From assembly GCF_014635185.1 (NCBI RefSeq), contig NZ_BMCM01000001.1, forward strand, positions 1,054,001 through 1,118,000: a stretch of 64,000 bases of DNA, written 5' to 3'. This DNA is from Microbacterium murale (GTDB lineage Bacteria > Actinomycetota > Actinomycetes > Actinomycetales > Microbacteriaceae). Numbering within the stretch: the first letter of the stretch is position 1; every line of letters begins with the position of its first letter. Position numbers and translations under genes: made by a program. Under the pieces are notes generated by a model. It worked only from the letters and a program-made list of their open reading frames with translations, searched no databases and was not told where the DNA came from. Shown one piece after another: positions 33,508 to 42,500 of the stretch.

Positions 33508-34317
33508 ATGGCCCGACTCATCCGCAATGTCGTCTTGACCGCACTGGCCGTCCTCTGGCTGGTTCCGGTGTATCTGCTGATCGTGAACGCGCTCACACCG
33601 GTCTCTGAGTATCACGGAGAGCCGCGCTGGCTCCCGGGTGGATTCGCGCTCATCGAGAACATCGTCGCGGCCTGGAACCAATCCTCGCTCGGCCTGGGAA
33701 TGCTCAACAGCCTGCTGTACGCGACCTGCTCCGCGCTGATCGCGGTGCTGGCTGCCGGGCTCGCCGGATTCGCCGTCGTCGTGATGCCGGTCCGCCGGCC
33801 GACGATCTGGTTCTGGTTGATCTACCTCGGCACGCTGCTTCCGCTGCAGATCTTCCTCGCGCCGTTGTTCAAGGCCTATGTCGGCGCGAAGATGTACGAC
33901 ACATCTTTCGGCATGATCCTCATCTACGCCGCGATCTGTGTGCCGTTCGCGTTCTTCATCGTGCGCAACTACCTCACGACCATCCCGCCGGAGATCGCCG
34001 AGGCTGCGAAGCTGGACGGCGCGGGTTGGGGCAGGCTGTTCGCACAGATCCATCTGCCCCTGATTCGATCGTCGCTGTTCGCGGCATTCATCTTCCAGTT
34101 CACCTGGGTGTGGAACGATCTGCTGTTCGGCATCACGCTGACGACCAGCCCGGATCGGCGCCCGGTCATGGCAGCTCTGGCCGAGATCAACGGCGGTTTC
34201 GTGAATGTCGGCCCGCCGGTGGTTCTGGCGGCCGCGCTGCTGGCCTCACTGCCGACGGTCGTGCTGTTCCTGTCGTGCCAGAGGTTCTTCGTGAGCAGCC
34301 TGAAGGCATCCGCCTGA
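33508..34317 (+). CDS. Sugar ABC transporter permease (MalG-like)
   Basis: A 269-residue CUT1 permease: MARLIRNVVLTALAVLWLVP, then six helices and the EAA loop IPPEIAEAAKLDGAGWGRLF. VWNDLLFGITLTTSPDRRPV is the usual loop between the last helices. It begins 3 bases after the preceding stop, with AAGGAGAG upstream. It completes the importer with the 31292 lipoprotein and 32584 permease. Confidence 0.9.
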   Translation: MARLIRNVVLTALAVLWLVPVYLLIVNALTPVSEYHGEPRWLPGGFALIENIVAAWNQSSLGLGMLNSLLYATCSALIAVLAAGLAGFAVVVMPVRRPTIWFWLIYLGTLLPLQIFLAPLFKAYVGAKMYDTSFGMILIYAAICVPFAFFIVRNYLTTIPPEIAEAAKLDGAGWGRLFAQIHLPLIRSSLFAAFIFQFTWVWNDLLFGITLTTSPDRRPVMAALAEINGGFVNVGPPVVLAAALLASLPTVVLFLSCQRFFVSSLKASA

Positions 34318-34344
34318 GCCGGTCACAGAGGCAGGAGCTTCATC

Positions 34345-35586
34345 ATGCGATGGCACAGCGACCCGAGTTGGTTGATCGACGACCCTGAGCACCAACGGAT
34401 GCTGTCAGGCGAGGCCGATCGCCTCCGGAGCTTCTTCGCGGAGCCGCCGGGCCGGAAGCGATTCGGCTGGCGCCGATTCGACGGGTCTGTTGACACGGAA
34501 CGACCGCTGGAGCTGTACAGCGTCGCTCGGCTCGTTCATTGCTTCGGCGTCGCGCGGATGCTGGGTGATGAACAGAGCGACGAGCAGGCGGGTGGATGGG
34601 CAGCCGATGGCGTGGAGCTGCTGCTCACCGAGTTTATGCACCCGAGCGGCGGTTTCTTCGATGCCGTGACGTCGGACGGGCTGCCGGTTTCGGAGACGCG
34701 CAGCGCCTACGGACATGCGTTCGCTCTGCTGGCTGGCGCCACCGCGGTTCAGGCCGATGTGCCGCGTGGAGCTGAGCTGTTCGGTCGTGCTCGTGACGCG
34801 ATCGACGATCTGTTCTGGGATGCGGGCGTCGGGGCGGCGGTCGACGAAGTCGATGTGCATGCGCGGCCGGTGTCGGACTACCGGGGGCAGAACGCGAACA
34901 TGCACCTGACCGAGGCGTTCCTTGCGTCCTATGAGCTCACGCGAGAGCCGGAGTTCTTGCATCGGGCACGTGGACTCGCCGAGCGTTTCGTGCTGAAGGG
35001 TGCCGGGTCACGTGAATGGCGGGTACCCGAGCACTACACCCGCGAATGGGAGGTCGACGAAGAGTACGGCCGCGAGCAACCACTCGATCAGTTCCGTCCT
35101 TTCGGCGTGATGCCGGGGCATGGTCTGGAGTGGTCACGGCTCGTCCTCGGCATCGCCTCCCACGACCCGAGTTTCGATCGTGCCGAGGAGGCTGCGCACG
35201 GTCTGTTCGCACGCGCGGTCCAGGACGGCTGGGACACCGAGAAGGGCGGGGTGAGCTACACCACGGACTTCAGCGGTGAGGTCGTCGGATCCGCGCGAAT
35301 GCACTGGGTGGTTGCAGAGGCGCTCGCAGCGGCGGTCTGGTTGGCCCGCACCACCGGGAGCGCGGAGTACGCGGAGTGGTACCGCCGGTTCTGGGACTGG
35401 ACGGATCGGCACGTGATCGATCGCGTCGGCGGCTCGTGGTGGCATGAGCTCGGCGCCGACAACCGTCCGGCATCACATACGTGGCCGGGTAAGCCGGATC
35501 TCTACCACGCCTACCAGGCGGTGCTCAGCGCCGGGCTGCTGCGGCCGACCGGTTTCGCAGCCGCAGCAGCCCGTCACGATCTGTGA
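34345..35586 (+). CDS. AGE-family sugar isomerase (mannose isomerase/YihS-like)
   Basis: A 413-residue (alpha/alpha)6-barrel protein. Histidine blocks AYGHAFALLAGA, GQNANMHLTEAFLASYEL, VMPGHGLEWSRLVLGIA and TWPGKPDLYHAYQAVL match the catalytic histidines of N-acylglucosamine-2-epimerase-fold ketose/aldose isomerases such as YihS and bacterial mannose isomerase. In this context it likely turns free mannose into fructose in the cytosol. It is the last gene of the importer operon and converges on the ManA-like gene, with only 4 bases between stops. Confidence 0.85.
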   Translation: MRWHSDPSWLIDDPEHQRMLSGEADRLRSFFAEPPGRKRFGWRRFDGSVDTERPLELYSVARLVHCFGVARMLGDEQSDEQAGGWAADGVELLLTEFMHPSGGFFDAVTSDGLPVSETRSAYGHAFALLAGATAVQADVPRGAELFGRARDAIDDLFWDAGVGAAVDEVDVHARPVSDYRGQNANMHLTEAFLASYELTREPEFLHRARGLAERFVLKGAGSREWRVPEHYTREWEVDEEYGREQPLDQFRPFGVMPGHGLEWSRLVLGIASHDPSFDRAEEAAHGLFARAVQDGWDTEKGGVSYTTDFSGEVVGSARMHWVVAEALAAAVWLARTTGSAEYAEWYRRFWDWTDRHVIDRVGGSWWHELGADNRPASHTWPGKPDLYHAYQAVLSAGLLRPTGFAAAAARHDL

Positions 35587-35590
35587 TCTC

Positions 35591-37402
35591 TCAGTTGTCG
35601 CTCGTGCGGGATCCGCGCACGTAGGCCTTCAATGTGGCGAATCGCTCGCTCCGGGAGCGCTCGGTCCGCTCGATCCGGTAGGGGCCGACGGATGCCGGGA
35701 TGATGAACGTCTCGGCGTAGTGGACGACGAACGGCTCGAACGATCCGGTCGGACTGACGACCCGTGCCTCGTCGCCCTCGACGAGGTTGATCACGTTGAC
35801 GGTGCCCTCGGTGTCGTGATCGGCGCCCTGGGTGAACCAGTGACGTCGGGTCTCGATGAACTCGAGTTCGTGCAGCCCGGTGCGCTCCTCGGTCACGTCG
35901 CCCTCGGTGCGGAGAGTCTCGACCTGATCGATGAGGTTCTCGTTGACCCACTCAGTGTCACGATCCCACTGGATGTTCTTCACGCCGTGGTCGAGGTGCA
36001 CCGGGCGCGGGATGCCGTCGAGCCCGACCCGTCCCCAGTCCCACAGTTTGAACGTGAAGGTGGAGGGGGTGGCTGAGATCTCGAGCACCATCGAGTTGGC
36101 ACCCGAGCAGTGGATCGTGCCGGCGGGGATCGCGAAGTGGTCGTGCTTGCGTGCCGGAAAGGAGTTGATGTAGGTCTCGGCGGGGAAGGGCGCGCCGCCC
36201 TCCTGGGCAGCGTGGAGGTCTTCGACCATCTGCTGCTGATCGATGCCGGTCTTGGTGCCGAGGTAGACCACGGCGTCGTCGTCGGCGTCGAGCAGGTAGT
36301 AGCTCTCGTCCTGCGTGTAGGCCATGCCGAAGGTGTTGCGGATGTAGTCCTGCAGCGGGTGCACCTGCAGGCTGAGGTTGCCGCCGCCCATGGTGTCGAG
36401 GAAGTCGAAGCGGATCGGGAAGTCCGCACCGAAGCGCGAGAAGTTCTTGGCTCCGAGCAGCTCGATCGGCTGCGCGAACACGAGGTCGATCGACGGGATC
36501 TCGATGACACCACCGTCGCCCTCGAGCAGCAGCGAGTTTTCCTCGGGCACGCAGTCGAAGCACCAGGCGTAGTTGTCCTTCGCGGGGTCGAGCCCGATGA
36601 CCTTCTTCATCCACTGGCCGCCCCACACGCCGGGGTCGAAGAACGGTACGACGCGGAAGGGACGGGTCGCGGCGTCCCGCAGCGACTGGCGGAAGGCGCT
36701 GCCGGTGATCATCCCGGCATCCGGAGAATCGGGGTGCGGCTCGGCCGGAGCGATCGCGTTGCCGTCGACGACGAAGTCGACGGTGTCGAACAGCGAGCGC
36801 TTGTGGCGATCGGCTGTGCGCCATTCGACGTAGAAGCCGCGCTTGTACTTGCGCAGGCCGTCTTCGTCCGCGTTGTCGGCACGCCAGTTGGTGGCGCCGG
36901 CACGCTGGCGCAGCTGGATCTCCCAGCGAGCCATGTCGACGATGACCGTGGTGGGGCTCTCGATCTTGTCGGCGAGCAGGCCGGCACCCCAGCCGACGAC
37001 GACGGTTCGCTCGGCGATGCCCGATGCCATCTCGTCGAGCTTGGCAGCCTCGTAGAAGTCGCTGAGTGCGAAGTGGCTCATGACGCCGAGCACGCGGTCG
37101 TCAGTGAGGTGCGGAGTGATCAACTGCTCGATCTCGTCGACGGGCCGCGCGGCGTCTTCGACGTCGACGATTTTCCAGTCGGGGAGTGCCTCGCTGATCT
37201 GCCGTTTGAGGGCGGGGATGTCGACGCCGGGGTAGGTGTCGACGAGGAGTGCGCCTCCCCGAGACGCGGCGGTCTCAGCGGCGGTCTGCCAGGCGGCGGA
37301 TCCGCGGAGGATCTTCTCGCCCGCGGGCAGATTCACGGTGGGCTGGGTGTCGTACCGGCCGCGTTCGGTCTGGTCGCGGGTGTCGCTGATCGGCGTGCTC
37401 AA
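35591..37402 (-). CDS. ManA-like class I mannose-6-phosphate isomerase, long form
   Basis: A 603-residue protein from a TTG start; AGGAG precedes it, and it makes a 4-base overlap with the ROK kinase stop. Residues about 1-230 form an extra domain (GGALLVDTYPGVDIPALKRQ, VMSHFALSDFY, VVVGWGAGLLADK, TTVIVDMARWE) that looks like a degenerate P-loop kinase fold. Residues about 240-603 are the cupin isomerase: NLSLQVHPLQDYI gives the Gln-x-His zinc pair, then DESYYLLDADDDAVVYLG and IPAGTIHCSG. It would convert mannose 6-phosphate to fructose 6-phosphate. Such 600-residue forms are known, but the role of the N-domain is unclear. Confidence 0.82.
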   Translation of the reverse strand: MSTPISDTRDQTERGRYDTQPTVNLPAGEKILRGSAAWQTAAETAASRGGALLVDTYPGVDIPALKRQISEALPDWKIVDVEDAARPVDEIEQLITPHLTDDRVLGVMSHFALSDFYEAAKLDEMASGIAERTVVVGWGAGLLADKIESPTTVIVDMARWEIQLRQRAGATNWRADNADEDGLRKYKRGFYVEWRTADRHKRSLFDTVDFVVDGNAIAPAEPHPDSPDAGMITGSAFRQSLRDAATRPFRVVPFFDPGVWGGQWMKKVIGLDPAKDNYAWCFDCVPEENSLLLEGDGGVIEIPSIDLVFAQPIELLGAKNFSRFGADFPIRFDFLDTMGGGNLSLQVHPLQDYIRNTFGMAYTQDESYYLLDADDDAVVYLGTKTGIDQQQMVEDLHAAQEGGAPFPAETYINSFPARKHDHFAIPAGTIHCSGANSMVLEISATPSTFTFKLWDWGRVGLDGIPRPVHLDHGVKNIQWDRDTEWVNENLIDQVETLRTEGDVTEERTGLHELEFIETRRHWFTQGADHDTEGTVNVINLVEGDEARVVSPTGSFEPFVVHYAETFIIPASVGPYRIERTERSRSERFATLKAYVRGSRTSDN

Positions 37403-38289
37403 TGCTTCTCCTGGTCTTCGTGGGTCTGGGGATGCGCGCTGCGGGCGAGAGTGCTCAGCCCGCGGGCTACGGAGTATTCGGGTTCCGGCGGCACGATGAA
37501 CCGCGGCGGCGTCATGGATGGCCATAGGTGTTCGCGCACGTATGCCTCGACGGGCGCGCTGACGGCGTCGCCGGCGCGAAGGATGCCACCCGAGAGGATG
37601 ACGACGCTCGGGTCGTACATGTGAATCAGCGTGACGACGCTCGCACCCCACACCCGCAAGAAGCTGTCCCGAATCTCCGCGTGGTCATCGGACTCGAACA
37701 GCTCCTTGACACTGAGTCGATCGCTTCGTTCGCGCAGCGCCCAAGCACTCGCCAATGTCTCCCCGCACCCGACGTTCCCACAAGGACAAACCGGCCCGTT
37801 GATGTCGACGGTGACGTGACCTCCGAGAATCCCGGCATGCCCGGTGATCCCGCGCAGCGGGACACCATCGATCATCGCTGCGGTGCCGATTCCGGTTCCG
37901 AGGGTCACGAGCACCGCGTCGCGCTCGCCGCTGGCGGATCCGGTGGAGGTCTCGCCTATGAGCGCCGCGCGCGCGTCGTTCTCGACGACAGCCGGCAGGC
38001 CGAACTCGTCATCGGCCCAGACGCGCAGGTCCAAGTCGCGCAGGAAGTCGTACTTGTCGTTGGCGTGCAGCATGCGTCCGGATGCCGGCGACACGACACC
38101 AGGGACGGCGATGCCGACCGCAGTCGGTGTGCCCGTGACTCGAGCGGAGAGCTCGCGGGCTGCTGTGACGGCAGACGCCAGGTCGGAGGCGTCGCCTCTT
38201 ACGGGCAGATTCTCCGAAGCGACGAGCGCACCGTCATCTATGACAGCGAGCTTGATCTCGGTGCCCCCGAAATCGATGCACAGCTCCAT
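37399..38289 (-). CDS. ROK-family sugar kinase
   Basis: A 296-residue kinase. MELCIDFGGTEIKLAVID is the phosphate-binding loop, VTLGTGIGTAAMIDGVPLRG the second ATP site, GHAGILGGHV the substrate block and CPCGNVGCGETLAS the zinc-binding ROK signature. Start ATG 38289 follows GGGAG. It is transcribed from the promoter carrying the perfect 20-base LacI palindrome and is coupled to the ManA-like gene. Phosphorylation of mannose or fructose fits the pathway; the sugar is inferred from context. Confidence 0.9.
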   Translation of the reverse strand: MELCIDFGGTEIKLAVIDDGALVASENLPVRGDASDLASAVTAARELSARVTGTPTAVGIAVPGVVSPASGRMLHANDKYDFLRDLDLRVWADDEFGLPAVVENDARAALIGETSTGSASGERDAVLVTLGTGIGTAAMIDGVPLRGITGHAGILGGHVTVDINGPVCPCGNVGCGETLASAWALRERSDRLSVKELFESDDHAEIRDSFLRVWGASVVTLIHMYDPSVVILSGGILRAGDAVSAPVEAYVREHLWPSMTPPRFIVPPEPEYSVARGLSTLARSAHPQTHEDQEKH

Positions 38290-38307
38290 TGCATTCTCCC
38301 ATCGACT

Positions 38308-38344
38308 GTTTGGTAACGTTACCAAACTGGATGCCAGGTGTCAA
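38308..38344 (-). promoter_or_regulatory. Promoter and perfect LacI operator of the kinase/isomerase operon
   Basis: On the minus strand TTGACA (38339-38344), 17 bases and TAACGT (38316-38321) form a near-consensus promoter. The -10 lies at the centre of the exact 20-base palindrome GTTTGGTAACGTTACCAAAC (38308-38327), the best copy of the regulon operator. Confidence 0.8.
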
Positions 38345-38365
38345 CTGAGGTCACATCGAAGCCCG

Positions 38366-39391
38366 CTAGCGCAGATGCATCCGCAGCGACACCGGCAGCT
38401 CGACCTCACGAGTGTCTGCATCCCGTTGTCCGCCGTCGAGTCGATCGAGCAGCAGTCGCGCCGCGATGCGCCCCAGCTCTCTCGGGTCGTGATCGATGAC
38501 GCTGATGGGCACGGGCGAGAGCTCCGCGAGCTCGAAATCATCGAAGCTCATGAGCTCGGGGAACTCGTCGACCGGGCGGGTTCCGCTGTTGATCTGCGCG
38601 CTGATCTCCTTGAGTGCACCGATCGCGTTTCGGTTGTTCGCACAGAAGATCGCCGTCGGCGGGTTGTCGCCCTGCAGCAGTGCGCGAGTGGCATCCCGCG
38701 CCTGTTCGACCGCCTGCTGATTGGTGGCGACGAGTGTGGGGTCGATCTGGAGTCCATGCTCCTCGTGGGCCCGGGCGAAGCCGTTGTAGCGCCGCTCGCC
38801 CGTGAAGATGGCCAGGCTGTTGCCGAGGTATCCGATGCGAGTGTGACCCGCATCGATCAGGGCTGTTGCACCGTCGTAGGCGCCCTCTTCGTCAGCGAGC
38901 ACGACGCTGTCCGCGGCCAGGCCGTCGACGCGACGTGAGGCCAGTACGACCGGCACTCCCTGCGCCTGTGACTGCGCGAGATGGCCGGAGTCGGTGCCGG
39001 CCGGAACGACGATCAGTCCGTCGACGCGTCGCCCGAGGAAGTCGCCGACGAGCCCTGCTTCACGGGCAGCATCCTCCGAGGTGTTGCCGAGCAGGATGCG
39101 GCGCCCGGTGAGCGCTGCTTCTTCCTCGACTCCGAGCGCGAAGGTGCTGTAGTAGGGGTTGGCGATGTTGGTGATCGCGACGCCGATGAGTCCACTGCTG
39201 TGTCCTGGGCGGATGCTGCGGGCGTTCTCGTTTCGGTGATATCCGAGTTCGGCGACGGCATCCATCACCCGCTTCTGCACGTCGGGCTTGACGTTCACCC
39301 CTCCGGAGAGCGTGCGCGACACGGTCATCGGGCTGACGCCCGCGCGCAGCGCGACTTCTTTCACCGTCGGGCGATTCGCTCGCTCCCCCAT
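38366..39391 (-). CDS. LacI-family regulator of the mannoside regulon
   Basis: A 341-residue repressor. TVKEVALRAGVSPMTVSRTL is the helix-turn-helix (about residues 9-28), GYHRNENARSIR the hinge, and the sensor domain has GVAITNIANPYYSTFALGVE, GLIVVPAG and TAIFCANNRNAIGAL. ATG 39391 follows GGAGGTAGCC. Four sites matching TGGTAACGTTACCA lie before the importer, the kinase operon, this gene and the GH92 gene, all in this cluster. It is therefore very probably the shared repressor, released by a mannose-related signal. Confidence 0.9.
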   Translation of the reverse strand: MGERANRPTVKEVALRAGVSPMTVSRTLSGGVNVKPDVQKRVMDAVAELGYHRNENARSIRPGHSSGLIGVAITNIANPYYSTFALGVEEEAALTGRRILLGNTSEDAAREAGLVGDFLGRRVDGLIVVPAGTDSGHLAQSQAQGVPVVLASRRVDGLAADSVVLADEEGAYDGATALIDAGHTRIGYLGNSLAIFTGERRYNGFARAHEEHGLQIDPTLVATNQQAVEQARDATRALLQGDNPPTAIFCANNRNAIGALKEISAQINSGTRPVDEFPELMSFDDFELAELSPVPISVIDHDPRELGRIAARLLLDRLDGGQRDADTREVELPVSLRMHLR

Positions 39392-39420
39392 GGCTACCTC
39401 CGCACTTCGCTCACACCCTT

Positions 39421-39434
39421 CGGGAACGTTATCA
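39421..39434. promoter_or_regulatory. LacI operator upstream of its own gene
   Basis: CGGGAACGTTATCA matches the consensus TGGTAACGTTACCA at 11 of 14 positions and lies 30 bases before the repressor ATG, suggesting autoregulation. This is the weakest of the four sites. Confidence 0.5.
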
Positions 39435-39475
39435 GGCTCCAACTGGCACGGGCATTTGCGCCACCCGAAGGACCA

Positions 39476-39509
39476 TTGACGCGTCCGCAGGCGGCTGATA
39501 ACGTTACCA
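39476..39509 (+). promoter_or_regulatory. Promoter and LacI operator of the GH92 gene
   Basis: TTGACG (39476-39481), 17 bases and TAACGT (39499-39504). TGATAACGTTACCA (39496-39509) covers the -10 and differs from the regulon consensus at one position. Confidence 0.72.
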
Positions 39510-39554
39510 ATCGCAGTCACGACGAAGTACTGAGATGCAGGGAGTGAATTGTTC

Positions 39555-42500
39555 ATGAGATCCCCGAAGCTTGGCTTGCAGAAGCGGATGCTGGCAGGCC
39601 TGACAGCCGCCGTGCTGACGAGCGGAATGCTGGTCGCCGCGGCCGACGCACCTGCCGCGCTCGCGAGTTCCACGTCTGACCAGGCGCGCGACTACGTCGG
39701 GCTCGTGAATCCATGGGTCGAAGCGGACATCGCGAGGTTCTTCTTCTTCCAGTCCGCCAGCAACCCGTTCGGAATGGTGAAGCTCCGCCCCGACACCACG
39801 ACTCACCATGCGCGTGGCACGGGCTATCGCCAGAACGAGAACGACGTCAAGGGGTTCAGTCACCTCCACGACTGGCAGCTGTCCGGCGTGCAGGTGATGC
39901 CCACTTCCGGCGAGAGCGTCAGCAAGTTGGAGGGCGACACGGGGTGGCAGTCGCACGTCGAGCACGACGACAGCGAACTCGCCCAGCCCGGTTACCACCG
40001 GCTGCACCTCGACCGGTACGACATCGATGCCGAGCTGACGACGACCGACCGGGTCGGGATGCACCGTTACACCTACGGCCAGGACGGTCCGGGCGAGATC
40101 ATCGTCAGCCTCGGCGGCGTTCTCGGCGAGGCCGTCATGGACGACGCCCACGTGACGCGCGTCAGCGATCGTGAGATCGAGGGGTACGTGAACCAGCACG
40201 GCGAGCGTTACCCCGGCCGGCACGACACGACCCTGTACTTCAACATCCAATTCGACACGCCCTTCGACTCCATGAGCGGATGGGCGGATGGCGCGCTGGT
40301 CGAGGACGGTGCGGCGGTCGACGAGGTCACCGGACCCGATTCCGGGGTCTACGTCAACTACGACCACCTCGACGCGGGCGACCAGGTGCAGATGAAGGTC
40401 GCACTGTCGCTGACGGGCACAGAAGGGGCACGCCGAAATCTCGAGGCGGAGCTGCCCGGATGGGACTTCGACGGCGTCAAAGCCGCGTCGCAGGACAAGT
40501 GGAACGAGATGCTGGGCCGGATCGACGTGCAGGGCGGCACCGATCAGCAGCAGGAGAAGTTCTACACCGACCTCTTCCACGTCCTCGCCGGTCGCAGCAC
40601 GGTCAGCGATGCCGACGGCGCGTACATGGACGACACGTGGAACATCGGCCAGGTCAAGCAGATCCCGACCGATGAGAACGGCGAGCCGGAGTTCGCCATG
40701 TACAACTACGACGCCCTGTGGCTGACCCAGTGGAACCTCAACTCGGTGCTCGGTATGGCGTACCCGGAGATCTACTCGAGCATCGTCAAATCGCAGCTGC
40801 AGATGTACGACGACGGCGGGCTGCTTCCGCGGGCGCCTGTGGCGGGCAACTACTCGATGGTGATGACCGGCTCTCCCATCACCAACTTCATCTCCGGTGC
40901 GTGGAACAAGGGCATCCGCGACTTCGACATCGACAAGGCGTTCGACGCGATGCTCGACGCGCAGTCGCTGGGTGGGCTGTACGACAAAGCATCCTCCGAC
41001 TATCTCAACTGGGGCACCGGCGGCAACCGCTCGTACCTCGATCTGGGATACGTGTCGAACGAATCGACAGGTCAGAGTGCGGGCCAGACACTCGAGTACG
41101 CGCATCAGGATTGGGTGCTCGGGCAACTCGCGGACGGGCTCGACAAGAAGGGCATCAACGCGTCCCAGTTCGCCACCGCGACAGCGTCCTCACGCCTCGA
41201 CGACAAGCACGCCGCAGAGCACGCCGTCGATGGCCGGCCGTTGCGCGCGCCGACCGACGTGGAGTGGCGCTCCAACGGCGAACAGAACCCCTGGATCGAC
41301 TTGGCGTGGGACGAGCCCCGCCTGATCGATCACGTAGTGCTCAGCGACCTGGCCGATCCTGAAGACAACGCCCGTGCCGGCGAACTCAGCTTCAGCGACG
41401 GCAGCAGTGTCACGGTCGACGAGATCCCTGCCGACGGGAGTGACAAGGTCGTGGAGTTCGACCCGCGGAACGTCGACTCCGTGCGGTTCACCGTGACCGG
41501 CGGCGAGGGCGAGAACGTCGGCCTCAGCGAGATCGAGGCGTGGGATGACACGGATCTCGGCGACTACCTCACCGATCGGTCGCAGAACTGGCGCAACGTC
41601 TTCGACGAGGAGGTCGGGTTCGCCCGTGCCCGCAACGCCGACGGCAGCTGGCGGGCGAACTTCGATCCGATGTCGTCCAGCGGCTTCAACCAGGCGAACT
41701 CGTGGCAGTCGACCTGGTTCACCACGCACGACGTGATGGGTCTGGCCAATGAGATGGGAGGCGAGGCGGCATACGCCGACAAGCTCAACTACGCGTTCGA
41801 GCAGTCCGGGATGGGCCAGTACATCGGCGGGTACGGTGACAGCGCCGTCAATTACGGGAATCAGCCCGGCCTTGAGATGGCGCACCTCTTCAACTACGTG
41901 GGCTATCCGTGGTTGTCGCAAAAGTGGGTACGTGAGATCAAGGAGGAGGTCTACGGTTCGACGGCGACCGACGATGGTTACGGTCACCACGACGAGGATC
42001 AGGGTCAGATGGGCGCGCTCAGTGCTCTGATGGCGATCGGGCTGTTCGAGGTGACCGGCGGCGGGCTGGAGGATCCGGTCTACGACATCACCTCGCCCGT
42101 CTTCGATGAGATCACGATCAAACTCGATCGTGACTACTACGAAGGCGACGAGTTCCGCATCGTCACACACGACAACTCGGCCGAGAACCTCTACATCCAG
42201 AGCGCGCAGCTGAACGGCGAGCGTCTCGATAACGCGTGGTTCGGCCATGACGAGTTCGCTGCGGGCGGGACGCTGGAGCTCTGGATGGGCGCAGAGCCGA
42301 ACAAGAGCTGGGGCGTCGACGAGCTGCCGCCGTCGGAGTCGGCATCCGAGGGCAAGCAGCCCGTGTTCGCCTCCGACATCGAGCTCTCGGGGCCCGACCA
42401 GATCGTCGAGCCGTACAGCTCGACCGCGTACGGCGCAACGGTGACCCCGGACGACACCTTGCTCGAGGAGGTCTACTGGTCGGTGACCGAGCCAGACGGA

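Noticed and set aside
36110-37624. A 504-codon plus-strand open frame over the ManA-like gene
   Set aside because: Low-complexity Val/Gly/Asp-rich antisense of a gene with zinc-binding and cupin motifs; a shadow frame.
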